This document shows, piece by piece, positions 8,907-17,709 of a DNA stretch of 64,000 bases. The position numbers and the translations under genes are program-made. Where the stretch lies: NCBI GenBank assembly GCA_015484555.1, contig WFMZ01000058.1, positions 1-64,000 on the forward strand, written 5' to 3'. Position 1 is the first letter of the stretch. The number at the start of each line of letters is the position of its first letter. Origin of the DNA: Hydrogenovibrio sp. GTDB taxonomy: Bacteria > Pseudomonadota > Gammaproteobacteria > Thiomicrospirales > Thiomicrospiraceae. The notes under the pieces are model-generated. The model worked only from the letters and a program-made list of their open reading frames with translations, had not been told where the DNA came from and ran no database searches.

Positions 8907-10658
8907 TTAACGCTGAGGCGCAGGCTTCTTCTTAGGCTTAATGCGACGCTTAACTGGAGACTTAGCACCATTCATTTTAGAGATCTTAAGTTGTTGTCCA
9001 CAAACCCAAGCGCCTTTTAAATCAGCCATAGAGTCTTTAGACATGCTAGATGGCAAGTCAATAGTACTGTAGCTATCTTCAATGTTTAGCTTCTGGATAG
9101 ATTCGCCGCCAATGTTGGCTTCGTTGGCAATACAACCAATGATGTTACCAGGCTTAACACCGTGGTTACGACCAACTTCAATACGGAATCTTTCCATGCC
9201 TTCGTTTGGCTCACTGGTACGACGATTATTACTGCGTCCACCACGATCGCCACCACGGTCATTACGACTGCCACGATCACGGTTGTCTTTACGACCACCT
9301 CTATCGCCACGATCTTCATTGTAGCTTTGCTTACGCATAGGCTTATCTTCTAAGAAGAAAGGAATATCACCTTGCATTAGCTTCGCTAGTGCAGCGGCAA
9401 TTTCAATAGCAGGGATGTTGTTAGTAGCTTCAAGGCTTTCTACCATTTCTTGGTAGAACTTTAAGTCGCCACTTTGAACACTATCGATAATTTTGTCTTT
9501 AAACTTTGTGACGCGGTTATCGTTAATGTCTTGAGTAGAAGGCAATTCCATCTGCTCAATTTTCTGCTTAGTAGTTTGTTCGATTGAACGTAGTAAACGT
9601 CTTTCACGAGGCGCTACAAATAAGATAGCCGTTCCAGAACGACCAGCACGGCCAGTACGACCAATACGGTGAACATAAGACTCGTTGTCATAAGGAATGT
9701 CATAGTTGATAACATGGCTGATACGCTCAACGTCTAGTCCACGTGCCACAACATCTGTTGCCACCAGAATGTCTAAACGACCTTTCTTCAACTGGTCAAC
9801 AATACGTTCACGGTTGTTTTGTGGAATATCTCCGTTCAAGGCTGCCGCTGCATAACCACGGGCTTCTAACTTTTCAGCCAAATCAACAGTCGCATTTTTG
9901 GTTCTAACGAAAATGATAATACCATCAAAAGTTTCTGCTTCTAAAATACGGGTTAGCGCATCTAGCTTGTGTAAGCCACTGACTAACCAATACTTCTGTT
10001 CAATAGTTGAAGCGGTTGCAGTCTTTTGCTTAATAATAACTTCAGTTGGGTTATTAAGGTAAGTAGACGCAATGCGGTGAATTTCTTTTGGCATGGTCGC
10101 TGAGAACAAGGCAATTTGACGTGTCTTAGGTGTGTGCTTTAACACCCACTCAACATCATCAATGAAACCCATGCGAAGCATTTCATCAGCTTCATCTAAG
10201 ATCATGGCTTTAAGGTCTTTAAGAACTAATGTTCCCTTGTCAATATGGTCCATCACTCGGCCAGGTGTTCCAACAACAACCTGAACACCACGCTTTAAAC
10301 CACGGATTTGTGTTCCGTAGTCAGCACCACCATAGATAGGTAGCACGTGTAGGCCTTTAATGTTACGCGCAAAAGTTTGAAATGCTTCAGCAACTTGAAT
10401 CGCTAGCTCGCGAGTTGGTGCAAGCACTAAAACTGAAGGGTTCTTTTGGCTCATGTCAATTCTAGCCAAAATAGGCAATGCGAAAGCAGCAGTTTTACCC
10501 GTACCTGTTTGCGCGGTTCCTAAAATATCTGAGCCTTTCAATAGCACAGGGATAGCTTGTGCTTGAATAGGAGAAGGGGTTTCATAACCGATTTCGGTTA
10601 AGGTCTTTAAAATATTATCTGGTAACCCAAGGTCACTAAATTTAATGTCTGTATTCAC
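8907..10658 (-). CDS. deaD: DEAD-box ATP-dependent RNA helicase DeaD/CsdA
   Basis: Unwinds RNA duplexes during ribosome assembly and mRNA turnover, with a role in cold adaptation known for the family. All core motifs are present: Q-motif (DNILKTLTEIGYETPSPIQ), AQTGTGKT, PTRELAIQ, DEADEML, SAT, RGLDVERISHVINYDIP and HRIGRTGRAGR. After residue about 440 comes an Arg/Gly/Asp-rich linker, then a DbpA-type RNA-binding domain (VGRNHGVKPGNIIGCI ... LKGAWVCGQQLKISKM) and a basic tail. At 583 aa it has the usual DeaD length. The start is GTG, with AGGAAA 7 nt upstream. It is preceded by an unusually long leader (see 10659-10985), which resembles the long 5'UTR arrangement of cold-shock genes. Confidence 0.95.
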   Translation of the reverse strand: MNTDIKFSDLGLPDNILKTLTEIGYETPSPIQAQAIPVLLKGSDILGTAQTGTGKTAAFALPILARIDMSQKNPSVLVLAPTRELAIQVAEAFQTFARNIKGLHVLPIYGGADYGTQIRGLKRGVQVVVGTPGRVMDHIDKGTLVLKDLKAMILDEADEMLRMGFIDDVEWVLKHTPKTRQIALFSATMPKEIHRIASTYLNNPTEVIIKQKTATASTIEQKYWLVSGLHKLDALTRILEAETFDGIIIFVRTKNATVDLAEKLEARGYAAAALNGDIPQNNRERIVDQLKKGRLDILVATDVVARGLDVERISHVINYDIPYDNESYVHRIGRTGRAGRSGTAILFVAPRERRLLRSIEQTTKQKIEQMELPSTQDINDNRVTKFKDKIIDSVQSGDLKFYQEMVESLEATNNIPAIEIAAALAKLMQGDIPFFLEDKPMRKQSYNEDRGDRGGRKDNRDRGSRNDRGGDRGGRSNNRRTSEPNEGMERFRIEVGRNHGVKPGNIIGCIANEANIGGESIQKLNIEDSYSTIDLPSSMSKDSMADLKGAWVCGQQLKISKMNGAKSPVKRRIKPKKKPAPQR

Positions 10659-10985
10659 TGTATTTCCTTTTTATCGTGCTTTAAATCGCGTTCAATTAAA
10701 ACGATCTAAACGTTAGGGGATAGAGAATTTGGCATAGTTAAAATGTGGGTATTGTTCGTTATTACAAGCGTGTAAACACACCCATTCAGGTGAGTGTTTG
10801 TAATAACATTCTTAGGTCACGATATTTGAAAGGGTTTTACTTTTTAGGGTGAAAGTACCAGTCATAGGTCGATAGTTCAAAACAACAACATACATTTGAG
10901 ATGACAATGTCTCTCATTCGTTGTCCTGAATATGGCCTATGCTAGGGGTGTTCCCTGTGGGTTGCCGCGATAAGAGGTTGATTTA
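10659..10985 (-). promoter_or_regulatory. Long structured 5' leader of deaD
   Basis: About 327 nt separate the predicted transcription start from the GTG. The leader holds a hairpin with 12-nt arms (10758-10769 with 10796-10807, one mismatch) and a short GAGA/TCTC stem-loop near 10898-10914. No protein-coding frame is evident. By analogy with csdA and cspA leaders it may confer temperature-dependent stability or translation; this is inference. I do not recognise a named riboswitch. Confidence 0.5.
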
Positions 10986-10991
10986 TCAACT

Positions 10992-11020
10992 ATTATCGAG
11001 CAATTATATATTCTGGACAA
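10992..11020 (-). promoter_or_regulatory. Putative sigma70 promoter of deaD
   Basis: On the minus strand: TTGTCC (11020-11015), a 17-nt spacer, GATAAT (10997-10992). It is the best match in the 426-nt gap and predicts a start near 10985. Confidence 0.55.
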
Positions 11021-11084
11021 TATAATTGAAGGCGCATTGTAACGTATTTAAATCGAAAATGTAAAATTAAATATTAGAAAGGGC

Positions 11085-13214
11085 TTATTTAGAAAGTTGA
11101 ATGAATTGTTTTTCAAATTCATCTGCGGGCATCGGGCGGCAGAAGTGGTAGCCTTGTAGAATAATGTGGGGGGATTTTTTGATTAAATAGTTAGCCTGTT
11201 GCTGTGATTCAACCCCTTCTGCTACCAGTTTTAAGTTTTTACTGTGCGCCAGTTGGATAATAGAGTTCACAATGGCATCATCGTCGGGATTATCTTGTAG
11301 GTGTTCAACGAAACTACGGTCTATTTTTAGCTCGTGAATAGGCAGTTTTTGTAAATAGCTAAGTGATGAATAGCCAGTACCGAAATCATCAATGGAGACT
11401 TCAAAGCCAAGAGAGACTAAATGTTGTATTTTTTGCAATGCCAGTTGGGCATTTTTAATTAATACGCCTTCGGTGAGTTCTAAGGTGAGGTGGTTGGCAT
11501 CTGCCTGGGTAAACTTAATTAAACCGATAATAATTTCGATAAAACTCTGTTCATGGAACTGAATAGGGCTGATGTTAATAGCAATACGGAAGTTAGGTTT
11601 TATCGCCTGCCAAGCTTTAGCTTGCAAAAACGCCTTGTGTAACACCCATAGCCCAATTTTGATAATTTGACGACCTTTTTCAGCCACCGGAATAAATTTA
11701 GACGGTGGGATAAGCCCTAACGTTGGGTGGAACCAGCGAATAAGGGTTTCAGCGGAGACCATATTCCCCTCAGCATCAACCTGACCTTGGAAATAAATTT
11801 GAAACTCATTATCCATTTCAGAATGGTTAAGCGCTTCAATAAGCTCTAGTTGGCTATGTGCCTTATCAACCAGCGCTTGTTCAAAGATATAGAAATGTTC
11901 ACGGGTTTCTTTACGTGCTTCTGCTAGCGCCATATTGGCATAGCTAATAAATTTTTCAGCAGAATTTTCGGTATGTTTTTTTTCTTCACTACTTTCATTT
12001 AATTCAACGATAATGGGTAGCATACAAACGCCTAAGCTAGCACCAATATGTAATGAATAATCACTGAGTTTATACTTACCTTTAATGGTTTTTAGCAGGC
12101 GAATGGCTAGCTGGGAAACCTCTGTTAAGGCTAATTCGCTATCATCATATTCAGTATTAAACAACACCGCAAACTGGCTAGATTCTAAGCGAGCCAATAT
12201 TGAATGTTTAGGGAGTTGTTCTTTAATTTTATCGGCGACTAAAATTAATAGTTCATCACCGACTTGTGCCCCGTAGGTATCATTAATCATGCTTAAGCCT
12301 TCTAGACCAATCATGATTAAACTGTGGCAAACGGAATCATAATCTTCTGTATTATCTGTCTCTGATAACAGGATTTTTAACTTAGTACGGTTGGCAAGCC
12401 CGGTTAAAGAATCAAAGTAAGAAAGTTTGGATATCTTTTCTTCGGCAGCTTTAATAGCAGTAAGGTCTTGGAGAATACCAATAAAGTGTTCAATGTTATC
12501 TTTAGGGTCCGTCAGCATGGTTAAGCTAAGTATGGCTTTAAAGGTTGCTTTTTCATCATTAAAAATTTGAACACTACCCGTCCAGTGATGGGTATGCAGT
12601 AAAGATGACATAACCTGGTCAAAAGGGACTTGAAAAGACACCTGCTTTTTTAACCAACTTAAATAATTCAGTTTTTGTAAGGCTATTTTTGATAACTTTG
12701 TGTATTCACAGAAAGCAGGGTTAGGTTCGGTAATAAAGCCCTTACTATCGGTAATAAACTGCCCTGCAAAGTGTTCTTCTATTAATTTGGTATGTGCATA
12801 AAACTGGCGAATTAAGGTTTGGTCTAAAATGGTGAGGAGTAATCTAGCCTGGCCATCTAGCGTAATATTGCAAATTTCTAGTTTAACGGGAATGGCGTAT
12901 TCGGAGTAACTGGCTTTTAACCAAACTTGTTCACTTAATAGGGTTTGCTTGCCCGACCGCGAAAAGTCTTGTATCCAAGATTGTAATGAAAATTTTTCGT
13001 GTTGGCGTTTTTGAGTTAGAAATAGAATATGTTGGTAAAAGCTAGGGGTCGCTTCAGCATCAGGGAAGTAGTCGACAAAGGGTTGGTTGAATAAGATCGG
13101 CTGACCTTGTTGGGTCAGTAAGACGAGCGCCTTGTCCATCTGATTAAACAGTTGAACAGTTTCGCTAGCAGAAGGGGTTTCTGCTTTAAGCTTAGGCACT
13201 TCAGGAAGGGGCAT
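11085..13214 (-). CDS. Cytoplasmic PAS-GGDEF-EAL protein with degenerate GGDEF
   Basis: A 709-aa protein with no membrane segment. It has two PAS-like regions (to about 130, then about 135-260, ending in IEHFIGILQDLTAIKAAEEK), a GGDEF-like domain and an EAL domain (about 450-700). The cyclase signature is lost: where RxGGDEF should stand near residue 340 the sequence reads RLESSQF, so it should not synthesise c-di-GMP. The EAL part looks catalytic, with SAETLIRW, EITEG-type LELTEGVLI and SIDDFGTGYSSL. It is therefore probably a phosphodiesterase with the GGDEF serving a regulatory role. It lies 74 nt downstream of a full-length paralogue of nearly equal size, which suggests tandem duplication followed by decay of one GGDEF site. 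Confidence 0.88.
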   Translation of the reverse strand: MPLPEVPKLKAETPSASETVQLFNQMDKALVLLTQQGQPILFNQPFVDYFPDAEATPSFYQHILFLTQKRQHEKFSLQSWIQDFSRSGKQTLLSEQVWLKASYSEYAIPVKLEICNITLDGQARLLLTILDQTLIRQFYAHTKLIEEHFAGQFITDSKGFITEPNPAFCEYTKLSKIALQKLNYLSWLKKQVSFQVPFDQVMSSLLHTHHWTGSVQIFNDEKATFKAILSLTMLTDPKDNIEHFIGILQDLTAIKAAEEKISKLSYFDSLTGLANRTKLKILLSETDNTEDYDSVCHSLIMIGLEGLSMINDTYGAQVGDELLILVADKIKEQLPKHSILARLESSQFAVLFNTEYDDSELALTEVSQLAIRLLKTIKGKYKLSDYSLHIGASLGVCMLPIIVELNESSEEKKHTENSAEKFISYANMALAEARKETREHFYIFEQALVDKAHSQLELIEALNHSEMDNEFQIYFQGQVDAEGNMVSAETLIRWFHPTLGLIPPSKFIPVAEKGRQIIKIGLWVLHKAFLQAKAWQAIKPNFRIAINISPIQFHEQSFIEIIIGLIKFTQADANHLTLELTEGVLIKNAQLALQKIQHLVSLGFEVSIDDFGTGYSSLSYLQKLPIHELKIDRSFVEHLQDNPDDDAIVNSIIQLAHSKNLKLVAEGVESQQQANYLIKKSPHIILQGYHFCRPMPADEFEKQFIQLSK

Positions 13215-13288
13215 AATTTTGTAATGTTCGTCAATTTTAAAAGGTTATCTTACCCTACTATCATGAGGTTTTACAGCTTAAAATAAGA

Positions 13289-15412
13289 CTATTTTTCTTG
13301 TTTTATAAAATAGTTTTCAACCAGTTTTTTTGCACTAATGGGTTTGCTAAAATAATAACCTTGTAACAGGATGTCGGCATTTTTTGCTCTGAAAAATTCA
13401 GCTTGTTCTACCGTTTCTACCCCTTCAGCTACAATGCGTAAATGCTTACTTTTTGCCAAGGTAATAATGGTTTCAATAATGGCGATATCTTCAGAACTTT
13501 TAGGCAATCTAAAGACAAAGCTTTGGTCTATTTTAAGCTCTTGAATAGGTAGTTTTTGGAAGTAGCTTAAAGAGGAGTAGCCGGTGCCAAAGTCATCAAT
13601 TGAAAATTTATAGCCTAAAGCCGTTAAGGCTTCCATTTTGCGGAGCGCCAAGTCCATTTCCTTAATCAAAATACCTTCGGTAATTTCTAAGGTGATTAAA
13701 GTAGGGTCTACGCCTGTTAATTTTTGAATATCGTTAATTTGAGTAATGAAGTTGGTTTCATGAAATTGAACAGGGCTAATATTGATTGAAATATTCGTTA
13801 AACCATATTTTTCTGACCATTCTTTGACCTGCATAAAAGACTGGGCGATAATTTCTTTACCAATGACTAATATCTGACGCGTATCTTCGGCAATAGGGAT
13901 AAATTTCATGGGAGAAATTGTTCCTAATTCAGGGTGATGCCAACGAACTAAGGTTTCTACCGAGACAATCTTTTCGTCTAAATCAAATTGGGGTTGGTAG
14001 AGTAATTCAAATTCATCAATGTGTGCTTTGTCTAGCGCTGTTTCTAAGGTTAAACGGTCGTTCATTTCATCAGATAAAGTTTGCTCGTAAAAGTGAATAC
14101 GGTTACGTCCTTCACGCTTAGCTTGGTACATGGCTAAATCAGCAAAACCAATTAAGTCTTCAGCGGTTTCATTTTTGTGTTGCGGAAAAATACAAATACC
14201 GGTACTGAGTGTATTTTTAATAATTTGACCTTCGACAATAAAGTCTTCTCCAAAGGCTTCAATAATTTTGGTGCTTAAGCGTTGAGCATGGTGTGCGGCT
14301 TTATCTGCTGAACAGACATCAAAATGGGCAAGAATAACGAATTCATCGCCTCCAATTCTAGCCACTGTATCGTCGGTACGTAGAATTTTTTTCAGTTTAT
14401 GGGCGGTCAGCTTTAATAGATCATCACCCGTTTGGTGCCCAAATGCATCGTTAATAGCTTTAAAACGGTCTAAATCAAGAAATAAGATTGCGCTGTAAGT
14501 TTTCACTCTCAGGTGGTGTAATATGGAATGTTCTAAATGCTCTAATAATAGTCGTCTATTGGGTAGGCCAGTTAGCTCATCGTTAAAGGCTAAAAACTCT
14601 ACTTCAGCCTGGGCTTCTTTGATATCGGTAATATCTTGTAGTGTGCCCACATAACATTCGATATTTTTTTGAGCGTCGGTAATCATCGAGATGCTAAGAA
14701 CGGCATGAAAAGTGGTATCTGCATCAGGGTGTACTTGTATTTCCCCGCTCCAACGGCCATCCAGTAGCAGGGTTCTTAATACTTCTTCTTCAGATTGCTT
14801 TAGGGTGACTTGCTTTTGTAGCCAGTTTAAAATGCTCATACTTTTAAGTTGTTCGGGCATGAGTGCCGTGTAGGCTGAAAAGGCAAAATTGGGGTGAGTA
14901 ATGTAGCCTTTATCATTGGTGACAAACTGACCATCAAAACTATTTAAAGAGGCATCTAAAATACGTTGTCTTTCATCGGTGATGGCTTTGAGACGGCGGT
15001 CATAAATGATTAGCAGTACATTTTCTAACTGGTTATCTTGGTTAAAAATAGGCTTGCACGCTAGCATTAAAGGGCGTAAAGGTTTATCACTGTCTAGCTT
15101 TAACCAAACTAAAGTTTCTGTTGATTCATGGGCCGCATGGATACAGACTTTTTTTAGCCAGTCTTTAAGATGGAGGCGTAAGGTAGACTTTTTGTTTTTA
15201 AAAAGCTCTAGGCTGGTAAATAAGCTATTAGGCAGGTCGTAAAATTCCAAAAAAGATTTGGCACAGGGGTTAATTAGGTCTACATTTAATTGGTTATCGA
15301 ACACGATTATGCCATCGTGAATAGCATTCACAATATTGGCATGAAACTCATTTTCTTGCTCTAACCTTTTGATGGTTTGCAGTAAGTCTTCTTGTGATGA
15401 ATTCATTTCCAT
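13289..15412 (-). CDS. Cytoplasmic PAS-GGDEF-EAL protein with intact GGDEF
   Basis: A 707-aa soluble protein with the same architecture as its downstream neighbour: a short N-terminal coiled coil, a PAS domain (IVNAIHDGIIVFDNQLNVDLIN), a second PAS with a PAC tail (IECYVGTLQDITDIKEAQ), then GGDEF and EAL. The cyclase site is intact (DDTVARIGGDEFVIL, near residue 350). The EAL site has VETLVRWHHPELG, LITLEITEGILI and SIDDFGTGYSSLSY. It could be bifunctional, with activity set by the PAS input. It is the upstream member of the tandem pair and probably shares a promoter with it in the 186-nt gap before dctM. Confidence 0.9.
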   Translation of the reverse strand: MEMNSSQEDLLQTIKRLEQENEFHANIVNAIHDGIIVFDNQLNVDLINPCAKSFLEFYDLPNSLFTSLELFKNKKSTLRLHLKDWLKKVCIHAAHESTETLVWLKLDSDKPLRPLMLACKPIFNQDNQLENVLLIIYDRRLKAITDERQRILDASLNSFDGQFVTNDKGYITHPNFAFSAYTALMPEQLKSMSILNWLQKQVTLKQSEEEVLRTLLLDGRWSGEIQVHPDADTTFHAVLSISMITDAQKNIECYVGTLQDITDIKEAQAEVEFLAFNDELTGLPNRRLLLEHLEHSILHHLRVKTYSAILFLDLDRFKAINDAFGHQTGDDLLKLTAHKLKKILRTDDTVARIGGDEFVILAHFDVCSADKAAHHAQRLSTKIIEAFGEDFIVEGQIIKNTLSTGICIFPQHKNETAEDLIGFADLAMYQAKREGRNRIHFYEQTLSDEMNDRLTLETALDKAHIDEFELLYQPQFDLDEKIVSVETLVRWHHPELGTISPMKFIPIAEDTRQILVIGKEIIAQSFMQVKEWSEKYGLTNISINISPVQFHETNFITQINDIQKLTGVDPTLITLEITEGILIKEMDLALRKMEALTALGYKFSIDDFGTGYSSLSYFQKLPIQELKIDQSFVFRLPKSSEDIAIIETIITLAKSKHLRIVAEGVETVEQAEFFRAKNADILLQGYYFSKPISAKKLVENYFIKQEK

Positions 15413-15598
15413 TGGGTTGTTTAATGCCTGGCTTATAATTTGAAGGACAGGCCATTTTTAACTTTTTATAAATGGCACAATAAAGATCATGGTATGCCAT
15501 TAGCAGGGGCTTGTACAACAGCAATTTTTAATTCGGTATGCAAGTTTTATTTATAATAAGTAAAAACTATTAGCTTATAATGCTTGGTCAATATTGCT

Positions 15599-16969
15599 TT
15601 AAGGTGCTGAAATAACACCTGGTAGCCAAGTAACCAACTCTGGCCAGATAGCAATAATGCCTAACACGGAGAGTTGAATCAGAATATAAGGCAGAACTCC
15701 TTTATATAGGTCAGTCGTTTTAATACTAGGCGCAACGCCCTTTAAGTAAAACAAAGCAAAGCCGAAAGGTGGGGTTAAGAAGGCGGTTTGTAAGTTGATT
15801 GCAATCATAATCCCTAACCAAATGGGGTCAACGCCCATCATGAATAAAACGGGGGCGACGACGGGCACAATGATGTAAGTTATTTCAATAAAGTCTAAGA
15901 AGAATCCTAAAACAAACATCAGCACCATCACGATTAGAACGGCGGTAAAAACACCACCGGGTAAATCGAGCAGTAGGTGTTCAATGAGCGTATCGCCACC
16001 CAGGCCTCTAAAGGTTAGCGAGAAGAAGATAGCGCCAATAAAGATGAGAAAAATCATACTCGTGACTTTTAAACTATTTTGCATGACACTCTGTAAAACG
16101 GGTAAAGACAGCCTGCGTTTTACAGCAGCCAGTAGCAATGCCCCTAATGCCCCTAATGCAGCGGCTTCAGAGGGGGTTGCAAAGCCTAGTAGAATAGAAC
16201 CCAATACCAGGCCAATTAACGCCAGGGGTGGGGCTAGGCTGAATAGAATTCGCTTACCCACCCCTGGCGATTTTTGGCTTTGCAAGGCGCTTGGTGCACG
16301 TTCTGGCCGTAAAAAAGCAATGGTGAAGACATATAACATATACAGCACCACCAACAACATAGCAGGGAAGAGTGCACCAATAAATAAGTCGCTGACCGCA
16401 AGGGTTTTAGGAGAGAAGATACCTTGGTTAAGCTGCGCTTGTTGGTAAGCTGACGATAAGACATCGCCTAAAAGAATGAGTACGATAGAAGGTGGAATAA
16501 TTTGCCCTAGTGTGCCAGATGCACAAATGGTTCCGCTGGCAAGCTTTGGGCAATAGCCTTGTTTCAACATGGTAGGCAGAGCAAGCAAGCCCATGGTAAC
16601 CACTGTTGCGCCGACAATACCGGTACTGGCGGCGAGCAAAGCGCCCACTAAAATAACTGAAATGCCTAGGCCTCCTGTAATGCCTCGCATTAATTCATCC
16701 ATGGTTTCTAATAACTGCTCGGCTATTTTAGACTGTTCGAGCATAATCCCCATAAAGACAAATAAGGGCACCGCCATCAGCGTGGTATTATTCATCAGCC
16801 CAAAGATTCGGCTGGGCACATTTTCAATAAAGGTCAGTTCAAACACCCCAAAAAAGGAGGCAACCAAAGCAAATAAAAGCGAAGACCCTGCAAGAGTGAG
16901 TGCAACAGGAAAGCCCACCATTAAAAAGATGAATACCAGAGCAAACAAGGCTAAAGATAAATATTCCAT
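15599..16969 (-). CDS. dctM: TRAP transporter large permease subunit DctM
   Basis: The 12-TM channel subunit of a tripartite ATP-independent periplasmic transporter, which imports organic acids using the sodium gradient. A 456-aa hydrophobic protein with family-typical stretches: VPLFVFMGIMLEQS, GATVVTMGLLALPTMLKQGYCPKLASGTICASGTLGQIIPPS, and GFATPSEAAALGALGAL. It is about 25-30 aa longer than a typical DctM. Part of this lies in a cytoplasmic loop where a repeat copy (16258-16275) is translated as QKSPGVGK. The start overlaps the dctQ stop (TAATG). No DctP solute-binding gene lies beside it, so the substrate is unknown. Confidence 0.9.
   Translation of the reverse strand: MEYLSLALFALVFIFLMVGFPVALTLAGSSLLFALVASFFGVFELTFIENVPSRIFGLMNNTTLMAVPLFVFMGIMLEQSKIAEQLLETMDELMRGITGGLGISVILVGALLAASTGIVGATVVTMGLLALPTMLKQGYCPKLASGTICASGTLGQIIPPSIVLILLGDVLSSAYQQAQLNQGIFSPKTLAVSDLFIGALFPAMLLVVLYMLYVFTIAFLRPERAPSALQSQKSPGVGKRILFSLAPPLALIGLVLGSILLGFATPSEAAALGALGALLLAAVKRRLSLPVLQSVMQNSLKVTSMIFLIFIGAIFFSLTFRGLGGDTLIEHLLLDLPGGVFTAVLIVMVLMFVLGFFLDFIEITYIIVPVVAPVLFMMGVDPIWLGIMIAINLQTAFLTPPFGFALFYLKGVAPSIKTTDLYKGVLPYILIQLSVLGIIAIWPELVTWLPGVISAP
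16258..16275 (-). repeat. 18-base repeat copy inside dctM
   Basis: CCACCCCTGGCGATTTTT on the plus strand, translated on the minus strand as QKSPGVG in a loop between transmembrane helices. The flank GGCTTTG is shared with the copy at 8790. Confidence 0.85.
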
Positions 16970-17583
16970 TACACCTTACCTACTTTTTCAATCACTTCTT
17001 CTGGTTGAATGGGATTACCTAGACCTTTAAGGAATAAACCGCTTTGTATAATGTTGCTGATAATTTGAAAGCTCATTAACCCAGTCATCACTAAAATAAT
17101 CGTTTTTAACAAGTAAACATAAGGCAGGCCACTACTTTCAACTGAGGTTTCTAATATGGCCCAACTGCTAGCAATGTAGCCCCAACTTGCCCAGGCAATG
17201 AAAATCATCACAGGCAAGGCAAAAATGAGACTGCCCACTAAATCGATGATAGCTTGTCGTTTAGGAGAGGTTTGGCCGTAAAAAATATCAACACGGACGT
17301 GTTCATTTTGTTGAAGCGTGTAGGCAAACCCCAGCATAAAAATTAAAGCATGGTTGTAAAGCGCGGTTTCTTGTAAAGCGATAGAGCCCATATTAAAACC
17401 ATAACGCAAAATAACCACCGAAGCAGACAGCAAGACTAAAGACAAAACACCCCAAGAAAGCCAGCGTCCGAAAGTGACTTGTAACCTATTTTGCACACGG
17501 ACAAAGGTTTGCAATGCATGGATTAATGGAGAGGTCACGGGTATATTGGTAGGCAGGGGCGATGGCGTTAATTTCATAGGCAC
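16969..17583 (-). CDS. dctQ: TRAP transporter small permease subunit DctQ
   Basis: The 4-TM small membrane subunit that partners DctM. A 204-aa protein with helices at about residues 38-60, 75-95, 115-140 and 155-180, and the family-typical segment NEHVRVDIFYGQTSPKRQAIIDLVGSL (DctQ: H-V-x-V-D-x-F-Y-x-x-x). A GTG at 17583 and an ATG two codons later (17577) are both possible; neither has a strong ribosome site. It directly precedes and overlaps dctM. The length and TM pattern match the COG4665-type DctQ. Confidence 0.88.
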   Translation of the reverse strand: MPMKLTPSPLPTNIPVTSPLIHALQTFVRVQNRLQVTFGRWLSWGVLSLVLLSASVVILRYGFNMGSIALQETALYNHALIFMLGFAYTLQQNEHVRVDIFYGQTSPKRQAIIDLVGSLIFALPVMIFIAWASWGYIASSWAILETSVESSGLPYVYLLKTIILVMTGLMSFQIISNIIQSGLFLKGLGNPIQPEEVIEKVGKV

Positions 17584-17626
17584 TATTTTACGGGTTTTAA
17601 TCCAAATGACACAACTTAAAAGGAAT

Positions 17627-17665
17627 AAAAAAGTATAAAAGGGTAGCGTCCCCTTTTATACTTTT
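17627..17665. terminator. Strong hairpin terminator between phosphatase and dctQ
   Basis: A near-perfect stem AAAAGTATAAAAGGG / CCCCTTTTATACTTTT with a 6-nt loop (17644-17649). It separates the phosphatase transcript from the TRAP genes, and A/T tracts allow use on either strand. Confidence 0.8.
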
Positions 17666-17709
17666 ATATTTTATACCCTTTTATATATATTTTTGAATTT
17701 GTTTTATCG

